Below are positions 8,265 to 17,410 of a DNA stretch of 64,000 nt, piece after piece. The translations under genes were made by a program, and so were the position numbers. The first letter of the stretch is position 1, and the number at the start of each line of letters is the position of its first letter. The DNA is from Scleromatobacter sp038243995. Its GTDB lineage: Bacteria; Pseudomonadota; Gammaproteobacteria; Burkholderiales; Burkholderiaceae_C. The stretch is from NCBI GenBank assembly GCA_038243995.1, contig JBBRTV010000028.1, positions 10,023 through 74,022 on the forward strand, given 5' to 3'. The notes under the pieces were generated by a model. The model was given only the letters and a program-made list of their open reading frames with translations. It had not been told where the DNA came from and did not search any database.

Positions 8265-10016
8265 ATGCGATTCGACAGGCGACCGGGTTCCAGGGGTGGG
8301 CGCATCAAGCCCGGTGCGACGCGGATCGCGGTCGCATCGCGCAGCGGCCGCCCGGGAGTGCTGCGACAGGCGCGCGAATTCCACGCGATCGCGCAGCATT
8401 CGCAGGATCTCATCGCCCGCTTCGACGCGCGGAGTCGCCTGGTCTACGCGAACCCGCGGGTCGAACAGACGCTGGACGCCGGGTTCGAGAAGCTCGTCGG
8501 GAAGATGCCGGCGGAGATCACCTTTCTCGGCCACAAGGGCATGCACGAATGCGCAAGGCTGGTGCGGCAGGTGCTCGCGAGCGGGAGACCGTCGGAGACC
8601 GAGTTGTCCGGCCGCTGCCGGACGGGCACGTACCGCACCTTCCACCTGCGCGTGCTCCCGGAGCGCGAGGAGGCGGGCGACATCGCTGGCGCGACGCTCA
8701 TCGGGCGCGACATCTCCGAGCTGAAGCAGGCCCGCCAGACGCTGCTTCGTTGCCGGCAGGAGTTTCGTGCGCTCGCGGACAACTCCCCGGATCTGATCGT
8801 TCGTCACGGCCGGTGCGGCGAGCTGTTGTACGTCAATTTCGCACTCGCGCGGCTGCTGTCGCGGCCGGGCGGCGAGGGCTCGGCGCCCGATCGGGACTGG
8901 TCGTTCATGGCGGACATCGCGCGGTATCGGGCGCTGCTCGCGCACGTGCTGGCCACGGGCGAGACGCAACTTGAGGTACTGGAATTCTTCCGCCACGACG
9001 GCAGCTGCGGATGGCTGGATCTGCGCATGTGCGCCGAATGCGGCGAGGACGATCGCGTCGTCTCCGTACTCGCGATCTCGAGAGACATCACGGAGCTGGT
9101 GACGCAGCGCGAGGGGCTCGAAGAGCAGGTACTCAAGCGCACGGCGGACCTGCAGTCGGCCATCCAGAAAGCCAACGCCGCCAATCGAGCGAAGACCGAT
9201 TTCCTCGCTGTCATGAGCCACGAGATCCGCACGCCCCTCAACGGCGTGATCGGCATGACGCAACTGCTGGCCACGACCCGGCTGGACGAGCGCCAGCAGC
9301 GCTTCGTCGAGGCGGCGAGCGTGTCGGGGCAGCATCTGCTTGCGCTGCTGGGCGACGTCCTCGATCTCGCCAAGTTCGAAGCCGGAGCCATCCATCTCGA
9401 AAGCCGATCCATCGACGTGCGCCAGCTCATGTCCGAGGCCATGGCACCGTTCGTCGGCACGGCTGCGGTCAAGGGCATCGCCATGCGTGTGGAGATCGGG
9501 CCCGGAGTGCCGGCCAGCTTCTTCGGCGACCCGCTACGGATGCGCCAGATTCTCGTGAACCTGATCAGCAACGCGGTCAAGTTCACGCACGGCGGTCACA
9601 TATCAATCCGGGCGTGCCGGGCTTCGTGTGCCGACGGCGCGACCGCGGCGGTGCGCTTCGAGGTGGAGGACACCGGCATCGGCATCCGTCCAGAGGCGCT
9701 GGCGCACATCTTCGAGGCCTTTACGCAGGCGGAGAGTTCCACCGCCAGACGCTATGGTGGAACCGGCCTCGGCCTCGCGATCAATGCGCGGCTCGTGCGC
9801 CTGATGGGCGGCGACCTGGCCGTCGACAGCGAGCCGGGACGCGGATCGCGGTTCCACTTCGACCTGCGCGTCGATTCGGCCGACGAGCCCGGCGCGGCGG
9901 TCGATGGCGCCGATCGCAACGGCCTGGCCCCGCACCCGCCCTCGATCGCCTCTGCAGGGCCCGGGTCACCGTGGACATCGCCCGGGACCGCGCCCGCCGA
10001 CGTCAACTCGCAGTGA
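8265..10016 (+). CDS. Soluble PAS-domain sensor histidine kinase
   Basis: 583 residues from the ATG at 8265, which has AAGGAG directly upstream (8250-8255). Earlier in-frame starts would overlap the response regulator. Two PAS domains lie at about 36-155 and 165-278, followed by a short coiled coil (EQVLKRTADLQ). The HisKA domain has His319 in MSHEIRTPLNG, and the HATPase domain has NLISNAVKF, EDTGIGI and GGTGLGL. There is no membrane segment, receiver or HPt domain, so it is a cytoplasmic kinase of the type usually fused to a receiver, here without one. The last 40 residues are Pro/Ala-rich and look disordered. Its final 14 bases overlap the end of the convergent acyl-CoA ligase gene. It may phosphorylate the preceding regulator or an unlinked one. 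Confidence 0.9.
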   Translation: MRFDRRPGSRGGRIKPGATRIAVASRSGRPGVLRQAREFHAIAQHSQDLIARFDARSRLVYANPRVEQTLDAGFEKLVGKMPAEITFLGHKGMHECARLVRQVLASGRPSETELSGRCRTGTYRTFHLRVLPEREEAGDIAGATLIGRDISELKQARQTLLRCRQEFRALADNSPDLIVRHGRCGELLYVNFALARLLSRPGGEGSAPDRDWSFMADIARYRALLAHVLATGETQLEVLEFFRHDGSCGWLDLRMCAECGEDDRVVSVLAISRDITELVTQREGLEEQVLKRTADLQSAIQKANAANRAKTDFLAVMSHEIRTPLNGVIGMTQLLATTRLDERQQRFVEAASVSGQHLLALLGDVLDLAKFEAGAIHLESRSIDVRQLMSEAMAPFVGTAAVKGIAMRVEIGPGVPASFFGDPLRMRQILVNLISNAVKFTHGGHISIRACRASCADGATAAVRFEVEDTGIGIRPEALAHIFEAFTQAESSTARRYGGTGLGLAINARLVRLMGGDLAVDSEPGRGSRFHFDLRVDSADEPGAAVDGADRNGLAPHPPSIASAGPGSPWTSPGTAPADVNSQ

Positions 10017-11865
10017 CCTGTGTCTCGAACACGTAGGCGGCGAGCGCCTGCTCGACGGCCGGCACCGCCGATCGCGCGGCCGCGGGCAGTACCACGCGGA
10101 CGCGCATGCCGTGCGGACCGCCCTCGCTCGCCTGCACCTGCGCGTCGGGCTGCGCCAGCTGCTCGCGCAGCACCTGCGTCACCAGGCGCGCCGCGGCGTC
10201 GCACCGCAACTGCGGCTTGTAGATCTTGCCCACCGTCGTGAGCGGGATGCCGTCGACGATGTGGATGCGCTTCGGCCAGGCGGGTCGTTCGCCGATCGTG
10301 CGCTGCGCATGCGCCTGCAGTTCGTGCTCGGTGACACGGGCGCCCGGCCTCAGCACCACGTAGCAGACGGGGAGCTCGCCGGCATAGGCGTCAGGCATGC
10401 CCACGGCGGCGGCGAGGGCCACCGCCTCATGCGTCGCCATCGCGCTTTCTATCATCAGGGGGTCGATGTTGTGGCCGCCGCGGATGATCAGGTCTTTATG
10501 GCGCCCGGCGATGTGGATGCGGCCGTGCTCGTCGGTGTAGCCCAGGTCGCCGGTGCGCAGGACGCCGTCCTCGAAGACGCCCGCGTCGTGGTGCGGGTCG
10601 CGGTAGCCCGGCGACACGTGCGGACCGCGCACGGTGATCGTGCCGATTTCGTTCGCCTCGCACAGCGACCCGAGGACGCCCGCGGCATCGATCCGGCGCA
10701 CCTCCACCCGCGTATAGGGCAGGGCCCAGCCGACCGAGCCGACGCCCCCCGCTCCGGCGATGGGGTCGACGGCGATCAGGCCGGACGCCTCGGTCATGCC
10801 GTAGACCTCGAACAGGCCGCGGCCGGTCACCTGCCTGAAGCGCTCGCCCACGGCCGCCGGCAGCGACGCGGCACCGCAGAATCCGGCGCGCACGGCGCCG
10901 AGATCGGCGCCTGCCAGCGGCACGTCGAGGACGGCGACCATCGACGTGGGAACGGCGCCGACCAGCGTGGCCCGGTGCTGGTCGACCAGGCGCCAGAAGC
11001 CCTGCACCATCGCCGGATTGCGCAGCCCGCCGGGCGACAAGACCAGCAGGCCGGTGCCGGCCATGAAAGTGCTGAGGGCGCAGAAGACGGTGCCGCCGAC
11101 ATGGAACAGCGGCAGGGTGGCGGTCAGCATGTCGGTGGGGCGCATGTCGCCCAGCAGTGCGCCGCCCAATGCCGCGACGAGCTGGCTGCGATGCGTGAGC
11201 GTCACGAGCCTGGGCGCGCCGGTCGTGCCGCCGGTGTGGAAATAGGCGGCCACGTCGTCGTCGCGACCGGGCTCGCCGAACACGAGACGATCGTCGGGCT
11301 GGGCCAGCAGCGCGGCGTGGAAGTCGAGCACGCCGTCCTCGAGCGGCGTGCCGGGCGCGGCCACGCGCAGCAGCGTCAGGCCCGGCACCCGCTCGCGCAG
11401 GGCCAGCGCCTTCTGCCAGATGTCGAGCACGGGGTGCGGGCCGAGCGCGACGAGGATGCGCGCGCCGGAGGCCTGGAGCAGCCCGGCGATGTGATCGGGC
11501 TGCAACAGGAAGTTGATCGGCACCGCATAGCCTGCGGTCTCGGCGCCCCACAGCGCGGCATGGGTCTCGACCAGGCTGGGCAGCATGTAGGCCACGCCGG
11601 GGCGTGCGCCGCCCAGGGTCGCGAACAGGTTGGCCGCGCGCCGCACCAGGCCGAGCAGCGCGCCGTAGCTGACGCGGCGGGGTTGCTCGTCGGGCGCGCC
11701 CGTCGTCAGGTGGGTGAACACGATGCGCTCGGGCCAACGCGCGGCCGCGGCGACGAACACGTCGAACACGCTGCGTTCGGGCAGGCGCTGGGCCAGCGTC
11801 ATCTCGGCCTCGATGCGCGCCAGGTCGTCGCGGTCGCGAACCGGGATCCCGGTCAGGAAAGCCAT
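10003..11865 (-). CDS. AMP-dependent acyl-CoA synthetase
   Basis: A 620-residue adenylate-forming ligase that activates a carboxylic (probably fatty) acid to its acyl-CoA through an acyl-AMP. Visible motifs are the phosphate loop YFHTGGTTGAPR, the adenine-binding GMTEASG, the RTGDLGY hinge region followed by GRHKDLIIRGGHNI, and the C-terminal catalytic-lysine motif TTVGKIYKPQL. The length and the insertion pattern fit the long FadD-like proteins of about 630 residues rather than acetyl-CoA synthetase. No signal peptide is present, so it is cytoplasmic. It stands alone on its strand and ends convergently with, and overlapping, the PAS kinase. Chain-length preference cannot be deduced. Confidence 0.9.
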   Translation of the reverse strand: MAFLTGIPVRDRDDLARIEAEMTLAQRLPERSVFDVFVAAAARWPERIVFTHLTTGAPDEQPRRVSYGALLGLVRRAANLFATLGGARPGVAYMLPSLVETHAALWGAETAGYAVPINFLLQPDHIAGLLQASGARILVALGPHPVLDIWQKALALRERVPGLTLLRVAAPGTPLEDGVLDFHAALLAQPDDRLVFGEPGRDDDVAAYFHTGGTTGAPRLVTLTHRSQLVAALGGALLGDMRPTDMLTATLPLFHVGGTVFCALSTFMAGTGLLVLSPGGLRNPAMVQGFWRLVDQHRATLVGAVPTSMVAVLDVPLAGADLGAVRAGFCGAASLPAAVGERFRQVTGRGLFEVYGMTEASGLIAVDPIAGAGGVGSVGWALPYTRVEVRRIDAAGVLGSLCEANEIGTITVRGPHVSPGYRDPHHDAGVFEDGVLRTGDLGYTDEHGRIHIAGRHKDLIIRGGHNIDPLMIESAMATHEAVALAAAVGMPDAYAGELPVCYVVLRPGARVTEHELQAHAQRTIGERPAWPKRIHIVDGIPLTTVGKIYKPQLRCDAAARLVTQVLREQLAQPDAQVQASEGGPHGMRVRVVLPAAARSAVPAVEQALAAYVFETQVTAS

Positions 11866-12309
11866 GCTGCTGTCTCCGGACGATGCGTAGCGGACGACAT
11901 TACTCGCGCGGTGGAGGGTCGTGAACGCAGGTCAACCCGCAGGCGCGCCGATCGCGATGGAATTCGGGGTCGCGGCGCCCGGCCGCGGCGGACGTCACGC
12001 GATCAGCGCGCGGATCACGCCCCTGTGCCACCCGCCTGGCGCCGAGCCGCTGCCCGGCGCCGGGCAGATGCGCGGATTCCGTTGGGTCACCGGGCGACCC
12101 GGTCGAAGGCGTGGGGCGAACCGACCCTGTCATCCGAGCCACGGGGCGACCGGTCTGCGCGGCCCGTCATTGAGATGCCGCAAGAAAGCCGTCGATTCGC
12201 TCGCCTGCCGGCGAACCCGCGGACGTCTTTGCTGGCATCCTCCGTCTTGAAGGGCGGCTCGACGGTCATCGTCGGTGACCGGGTCCGGCCCCACGGAGAG
12301 GGCGTCCCA
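11866..12309. other. Intergenic region between divergent genes
   Basis: 444 bases. Reading frames are open here on both strands because of the high GC content, but none has a ribosome-binding site, a recognisable motif or coding-like amino-acid composition. The region presumably carries the promoter of the acyl-CoA ligase on one side. On the other side lies the ribosome-binding site GGAGAGGG (12295-12302) of the exported protein at 12310. Confidence 0.4.
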
Positions 12310-13317
12310 TTGGCGTGCAGGTTCGGGCTGACGGGTCTCGCTGGAACGATGCTGGCCGCGTTCGGCGCTTGCGCAGCCGCACCGGCGAGCGGGCAGGAGA
12401 CCCCCGCGTCGCAGTCGAGCTCGCCGGACGCCGTCGGCGCGGTCGCGTCTTCGTCGGCCGCCGGGTCGGCCTTCGAATCGACGCGTCGCGCAGTGCGCTC
12501 GACCACCGAATGGCTGGCGCGCGGCGTGGACGGCTGGTTCGGCGACAAGCCGTTTTCGGACGGCGGCAAGGTGACCGACGGCGAGATCGGCCTGAGCGTC
12601 CTCGATCGCCAGCACGAGTCGCCGGACGTCACCCTGCGCTTCAACGCCCGCATGCGCCTGCCCAATATCGAGGAGCACACCTATCTGTTCCTGGGGCGCG
12701 ACGACAGGCGCGAGGTCGTCACCGATACGCCGGAAGCGCTCTCGCGCCAGCAACTGCTGCTGCGCGACAACGCCGCCGACCGCTCGTTCTTCGCCGGGCT
12801 CGGCTTTCCTCTCCTGAGCGAAGTCTTGCAGGCCCGGGTCGGCCTGCGCGGCGGCTTGAAGCCGTATGCGCAGGTGCGCTACGACAAGCCCTGGCAGCTC
12901 GGTGTCGACGATGGGCTCGACGTTCGCGAGACGCTTTTCTGGACGCTGGACGACCACCTCGGCTCGACCACGGCGGTGTCGGTCGAACACACCTTCACGC
13001 CGTCGCTGACCGGTCGCTGGCTCAGCGCGGCGACGATCACGCAAAGCTCGAAGGTGTTCGAGTGGACGAGCGCCGTCGGGGCCTACAAGTCGTTCGGCGA
13101 CCAGCGCCTGCTTTCGCTCGAAGCGCTGTTCGGCGGCCTCCAGGGGCTGGGCGTCGCCGTCCCCGACCGCGGCCTGCAAGTGAAGTGGGCGCAGCCCGTG
13201 CACGCGGACTGGGTGATCGGCGAGATCCTCGTCGGCCGCTTCTGGTCGCGCGGGGATGTGCCGAGCGAGCACGTGCGCGCGTGGGGTGCGGGCCTGGGCG
13301 TGAGGATGATGTTCTAG
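12310..13317 (+). CDS. Exported, probably outer-membrane, protein of unknown function
   Basis: 335 residues from a TTG start at 12310, chosen because GGAGAGGG sits seven bases upstream and because the signal peptide (LTGLAGTMLAAFGACAAAPASG) begins directly after it. The mature part has alternating hydrophobic and polar residues (TLRFNARMRLPNIEEHTYLFLG, LQARVGLRGGLKPYAQVRYD) and ends VRMMF with a terminal phenylalanine, as in beta-barrel outer-membrane proteins. I do not recognise a named family. The text WLARGVDGWFGDKPF followed by a GEIGLSVLDRQ strand recalls uncharacterised betaproteobacterial surface proteins. It converges on the metallo-beta-lactamase-fold gene 42 bases away. An ATG at codon 18 lies inside the signal peptide and is less likely. 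Confidence 0.65.
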   Translation: MACRFGLTGLAGTMLAAFGACAAAPASGQETPASQSSSPDAVGAVASSSAAGSAFESTRRAVRSTTEWLARGVDGWFGDKPFSDGGKVTDGEIGLSVLDRQHESPDVTLRFNARMRLPNIEEHTYLFLGRDDRREVVTDTPEALSRQQLLLRDNAADRSFFAGLGFPLLSEVLQARVGLRGGLKPYAQVRYDKPWQLGVDDGLDVRETLFWTLDDHLGSTTAVSVEHTFTPSLTGRWLSAATITQSSKVFEWTSAVGAYKSFGDQRLLSLEALFGGLQGLGVAVPDRGLQVKWAQPVHADWVIGEILVGRFWSRGDVPSEHVRAWGAGLGVRMMF

Positions 13318-13359
13318 CGGGACCGTCGGCGCGGGCTGAACGCGGCCGCCCGTCCGCGG

Positions 13360-14295
13360 TCAGCGCCCCGGCGAGACTTCCGCATAGAAGCGGTGCAGCG
13401 GCGCGCCGCTGAAATCGAACTGCCAGCCCGGGTCGTCCGTGCGGAGTCGCGCCATCAGATCCTCCTCGGCGACGCCCTGCTTCACGAGCGCGCTCGCCCG
13501 CTCGACCAGCGTGTCCAGTCTGGCCTTGAACGCTTCCAGTTCGGCCCGGCCCACCACCGGCCCCCTGGCAGGAACCACCACGTCGACATCCAGCTTCAGG
13601 ATGCGTTCGAGTACCGCTCCCCAGCCTGCCAGGCTGCCGCCGTTCGCGAAGTCCGGCACGGGAGTGCCGGCGCTGAACAGATTGCCGACGGCGACGACTT
13701 TCAGGTCGGGGAAGACCACCACGGTGTCGCCGTCGGTGTGGGCGTTGCCGAGGTGGGAGAGCTCGACGTCGACGCCGCCCAGGTGGATCGAGTAGTCGCG
13801 CTCGTAGCCGACGAAGGGCGGCACGATGGCGCCGTTCGCCGAGAGGGCGCCAGGAAGCCTGCGCAGTGCGCGTGCCTGGGCGACGATGGGAATGCGCGCG
13901 GCCGCGAACTGCGCGTCGGTTCCGGAATGTTCGGCGTGGTGATCGGTGAGCACCAGCACCCGGACGGGCAGTTCCGCGAACTTCGAGAGCTTGCCCACCT
14001 GTGCCATCAGGGCCTTGTAGTCGCCGGGCCGCTGCCCGTCGACGAGCACCAGGCCGGCCGCGCTGAATCGCAGCAGGGAGTTGCCGCCGCCGCCGCTGAT
14101 CAGGTAGAGGCCGTTGCGGACCTGGCTCGCCACCATCGGCGCGGGCTTCGCGTCCGCGCGCGGCAGGTCCTGCGCCGCAGCCACCATCCACAGCCCCAGC
14201 GCGAGCCAGCCCGCCGCGAGCCGGCGCCCGAGCCGGAGCGTCGGCGTGCGAGGAGGTGCGCGCGACTCGACGCCCGCCCCGTCGCTATTTCCCAT
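13360..14295 (-). CDS. Exported metallo-beta-lactamase-fold protein with altered metal motif
   Basis: 311 residues with an N-terminal signal or anchor segment (LAAGWLALGLWMVAAAQ, about 27-43). The fold is recognisable from LVLVDGQRPGD, LVLTDHHAEHSG (115-125), the LGNAHTDGDTVVVFPD strand and the C-terminal VVVPARGPV. In an active family member the first motif reads HxHxDH and the last reads PGHG. Here the first is D118-H-H-A-E122-H123 and the last is PARG, so two usual metal ligands are changed. It may be inactive, mononuclear or specialised. Its ATG lies 11 bases inside the end of the upstream PQQ-propeller gene, so the two are cotranscribed and translationally coupled. Related hydrolases often accompany PQQ-dependent oxidation genes. 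The substrate is unknown. Confidence 0.8.
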   Translation of the reverse strand: MGNSDGAGVESRAPPRTPTLRLGRRLAAGWLALGLWMVAAAQDLPRADAKPAPMVASQVRNGLYLISGGGGNSLLRFSAAGLVLVDGQRPGDYKALMAQVGKLSKFAELPVRVLVLTDHHAEHSGTDAQFAAARIPIVAQARALRRLPGALSANGAIVPPFVGYERDYSIHLGGVDVELSHLGNAHTDGDTVVVFPDLKVVAVGNLFSAGTPVPDFANGGSLAGWGAVLERILKLDVDVVVPARGPVVGRAELEAFKARLDTLVERASALVKQGVAEEDLMARLRTDDPGWQFDFSGAPLHRFYAEVSPGR

Positions 14296-15919
14296 GCGCC
14301 GCGAACGCGAAGAACTGGTTGTTGCCGGTGAAGCCGGGAATGCCCAGGTGCGCGTAGCCCGAGCCCCAGTAGACGACGCCGTCCACCAGCGTCGCGCCCG
14401 CGTTCACCGAGGATCCCGCGGCGAAGCTCCAGAGCGTCTGGCCGCTCGCCGCATCGAGCGCCAGCATCGTCGGCGCGGTCGCCGAGCCGGCCATCGACGG
14501 GGCGTAGACCACGTTTCCAGCGACGGTCAGCGGACCGAGCGCGATGGCGCCGTTCGGATCCCCCACCTGCCACAGGATCGCCCCCGTCGCCGGATCCAGC
14601 GCGGCCCACGAGCCCGCGCTGCCGACCGGGGTCGGGATGCCGTAGAAGTTGGTGATCGACACGTAGATGCGATGCCCGTCGCTCGCCGATCCCCATTCCA
14701 TGCCGCCGAGGGACGAGCCCGGGCCCACCTGCGTGTGCCAGATCTCCGCGCCGGTATCCGGGTTCATCGCGTAGTAGATGCCGCTCTTCTGGCCGGCGCC
14801 GAGCAGGGTGGTCTCGCGGCCGTCGGCGCCGCGCCAGGTGACCAGGTTCGGGGCGGAAGCGAAGTCGTAGTCCGGGCCCGGACCGCTCGGGCAGTTGGTG
14901 AAGGGCGGCGTGAAGCAGGAGACGTTCCAGTCGTCGCTGCCGTCCGTCACGCCCGGCTGCGACCAGGTCACGAACTTGTGCGCCCACTTGATTGCGCCGG
15001 TCTGCAGGTCGAGCGACAGGACGGAGTCGACGTGGTTCGCGGGCGACGCGCAGTCCGCCGGCGTGCCGCCACCGGCGATGCAGGCGACATAGGCCGGATC
15101 CGTCGGGTGGCTGTAGTTGTTGCCGGTGCTGGCGAAGACGGACTTGCGGCGCAGGTCCACCGCGAAGTTGCTGCTCCAGACGCCGCCGCCGGTGTAGCCG
15201 GGCGGAACGGTGTAGGTCTGCCACTGGATCTTGCCCGCGTTCCTGCCCTTGAGGTTGACGGCGACGACGCTGCCCCGGGCCTTGCAGCAGGGGAATCCGG
15301 GGACGAAGCCGGCGAGGCCTTCTTCGTTCGAGGCCACGCCGGTGTAGAGCATGCCGCCCGCCACCGCCGGCGAGGCGGTGATCATGGCGTAGGGGTCGGC
15401 GTCGGGCGATTCGAGCTGGGTCTTCCAGCGCAGGTTCCCGCTGCGCGCGTCGATCGCGAGGAGCCAGGCCCCTTCCTGCGTGCCGATGTAGACGACGCCC
15501 TCCGCGACGGCGGGGCTGGTGCGCGAATGCGTGTTCGCAGGCAGGCCGTAGTCGGACAACGGGTGCCCCCAGGCCTTGGTGCCCGTGCGCGTGTCGACGG
15601 CCCAGAGGTTGCCGCCCCAGTCGGGGAAGTAGGCGCGCCCATCGACGACCGCGGCGCGGGCCGACACGTCGCCGCCGGTCGTGAACGCCCACTTCTTCTC
15701 GAGCTTGTCGACGTGCTTCACGGCGCCCGCGCGCACGGAGGCGGTGTTCTGGAGGTTCTGTCCAAACATCGGCCAGCCGCCCTCCGATTCGCCCGCCGCG
15801 GGGGCCGTGTGGACCGCCATCAGCACCAGTGCCGGCAGCAGCGTGCCGGGAACGATGCCGAATCGTCGGACGCCGGGAACGGCGCGCAGGGATGACAAGA
15901 AACGTGTGCTGGCGATCAT
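14285..15919 (-). CDS. PQQ-type beta-propeller dehydrogenase-like exported protein
   Basis: 544 residues from the ATG at 15919, which follows a very strong GGAGGAG site. A longer in-frame start is possible but would precede this site. The signal peptide core is GTLLPALVLMAVHTAPAAG. The mature part is an eight-bladed-type propeller with repeated blade ends of the AVDTRTGTKAW, AIDARSGNLRW and ALDPATGAILW kind, which are the tryptophan-docking repeats of PQQ enzymes. A vicinal Cys211-Cys212 pair resembles the disulfide ring near PQQ in quinoprotein alcohol dehydrogenases. The closest family by style is polyvinyl-alcohol dehydrogenase-like. No CxxCH haem site is present, so electrons would need a separate acceptor. 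It forms an operon with the overlapping metallo-beta-lactamase-fold gene. Confidence 0.8.
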   Translation of the reverse strand: MIASTRFLSSLRAVPGVRRFGIVPGTLLPALVLMAVHTAPAAGESEGGWPMFGQNLQNTASVRAGAVKHVDKLEKKWAFTTGGDVSARAAVVDGRAYFPDWGGNLWAVDTRTGTKAWGHPLSDYGLPANTHSRTSPAVAEGVVYIGTQEGAWLLAIDARSGNLRWKTQLESPDADPYAMITASPAVAGGMLYTGVASNEEGLAGFVPGFPCCKARGSVVAVNLKGRNAGKIQWQTYTVPPGYTGGGVWSSNFAVDLRRKSVFASTGNNYSHPTDPAYVACIAGGGTPADCASPANHVDSVLSLDLQTGAIKWAHKFVTWSQPGVTDGSDDWNVSCFTPPFTNCPSGPGPDYDFASAPNLVTWRGADGRETTLLGAGQKSGIYYAMNPDTGAEIWHTQVGPGSSLGGMEWGSASDGHRIYVSITNFYGIPTPVGSAGSWAALDPATGAILWQVGDPNGAIALGPLTVAGNVVYAPSMAGSATAPTMLALDAASGQTLWSFAAGSSVNAGATLVDGVVYWGSGYAHLGIPGFTGNNQFFAFAAHGK

Positions 15920-16194
15920 GCGAACTCCTCCAGAGAGATGCTTGATTCTTCTCGCCGCAGCCGGTACGGATCCGCCTGCCTCCCTGGCGAGCAGGGGATG
16001 GGACTTGCCGACTCGCGCCACTGTCGGGCGCGTAGGGCGGGGCCGAGTATTGATCTGCCCGACAGCAGGTGCAAGAGACAGTTGTCGCAAGGGGTATTCA
16101 TGACTTCACCGGCGGCGCGCGCGGGTGCGAAGCTCACTCGAGCAATGAATTCATGGCCTTTGTGACTCGGGACTGCCCGATCGAAATCGTGCAT

Positions 16195-17352
16195 TCATCG
16201 CGTCATGACTTTTCTGGCTTCCTCGCGCAAGGCCTCGACTTCGCCCACCTGAGCGGTGCGGACGACGCGCCTGATCGAGTCGCGCAGATACTGGCATTCG
16301 GAAAAGCCGGTGGCGGGCGACCAATGGGCTGAAAGAGCTGCGCGTTCGGCACGAATGAGCTCTTGCCGCGAGGCGTCACCCGTCGCCTGCAAGAGCAAGT
16401 CACCGCTGATGGCCTGGCTGAGCAGGTTGTCCGAGTGCTCGTACATCACGTTGCTGATAGACCGGCACACCCGTTCGAGGTCCTCGTTTCCGCCGGCCTT
16501 GTCGCGACACACTTGCAACAGGGGATGAAACGGCGGAATGGGCGGGGTCCCCGCCTGGCCGAAGGCCCTCGACGCCAGGTCATTGACTGCGGCCAGGTCC
16601 TGGTCGTCCTTCGGCATGCGGCTGGCAACGGCGCCGGCGGCGCTTTGCAAGTAGAGGTCGAAACGGGTCGCCAATGCCAGTTGGGATATCGCGGCCCGCA
16701 TGCCCGCGAGGTCGCCTCGCGCCTGCGCCTGCCCCAGCATCTCCAGCAACGGAATCCCGTTGCCGGGGTCCAGCTGGATCCAGCGATCGAGACTGATTGC
16801 GCGGCAACTCGGAGCCGGCGCGCGGGCCGAGTGACACATCCCGTATCCCAATGCGTAGACCCGCGCGTCCGTCGTCGCGGCAGCCTGCTGCACGACCGCC
16901 TCTTCCCGCCCGGACTCGCTGCGCATGTTCCCGGCGTTGACGAGGTCCGCCACCGCGCGATCCAGCGGATCGGGACTCGAACGCAGCGCTGCGTCGATGC
17001 TGGACTGGGCATGGACGAACCGGGCCGACGCGCCGCCGATCTGCACCAGGGGATCCTCGGGGCCAAGCGGCTTGTTGAACCGCGGGCCGTCCTGGATCCC
17101 GCAATCCTCTCTCTCCGCCGCCGTGGCCGGTGCCGACGGCGCGGGCGACTCTGCGAGAGTCCACGGATCTTCCTGCGTCGCAGGCAGCGCGAGCGCGGCC
17201 TCGCGGCGTACGCGCTGCGCCGGCTGGTCGATGTCGATGCCGGGCGGCCGCGCTGCCGACTCGGCGATCGCGGGAGCACGGACAAACCACCAAGCCGCTG
17301 GAGCCAGCATGGCCGCCACAATTGCCGCTACCGCCGTGGACTTGCGTTTCAT
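16195..17352 (-). CDS. Hypothetical membrane-anchored or exported protein
   Basis: 385 residues from ATG 17352, where a typical MKRK-plus-hydrophobic stretch (AVAAIVAAMLAPAAWWFV) gives an N-terminal anchor or signal. A further in-frame ATG at 17454 would put 34 residues in front of the signal and is less likely. The rest is helical and alanine-rich, with six scattered cysteines (near EDCGIQD, YGMCHSAR, APSCRAI, LQVCRDK, ERVCRSI and SECQYL), suggesting disulfides in the periplasm. I do not recognise a family. The ribosome-binding site is weak. The 275-base gap to the PQQ gene contains no gene. Confidence 0.6.
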   Translation of the reverse strand: MKRKSTAVAAIVAAMLAPAAWWFVRAPAIAESAARPPGIDIDQPAQRVRREAALALPATQEDPWTLAESPAPSAPATAAEREDCGIQDGPRFNKPLGPEDPLVQIGGASARFVHAQSSIDAALRSSPDPLDRAVADLVNAGNMRSESGREEAVVQQAAATTDARVYALGYGMCHSARAPAPSCRAISLDRWIQLDPGNGIPLLEMLGQAQARGDLAGMRAAISQLALATRFDLYLQSAAGAVASRMPKDDQDLAAVNDLASRAFGQAGTPPIPPFHPLLQVCRDKAGGNEDLERVCRSISNVMYEHSDNLLSQAISGDLLLQATGDASRQELIRAERAALSAHWSPATGFSECQYLRDSIRRVVRTAQVGEVEALREEARKVMTR

Positions 17353-17410
17353 GGCTGCGAGGGAGCGCTGGCACGCAGCTCGCCGGTCGATGATCGATGC
17401 CCGTCCAGAG

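Noticed and set aside
9904..12309. The plus-strand frame that continues upstream of the exported protein at 12310 and runs opposite the acyl-CoA ligase
   Set aside because: The ligase is certain. The exported protein has its own ribosome-binding site and signal peptide at 12310.
13321..13360. GACCG/CGGTC inverted repeat between the exported protein and the metallo-beta-lactamase-fold gene
   Set aside because: The arms are only five bases with a long loop, so chance is likely.
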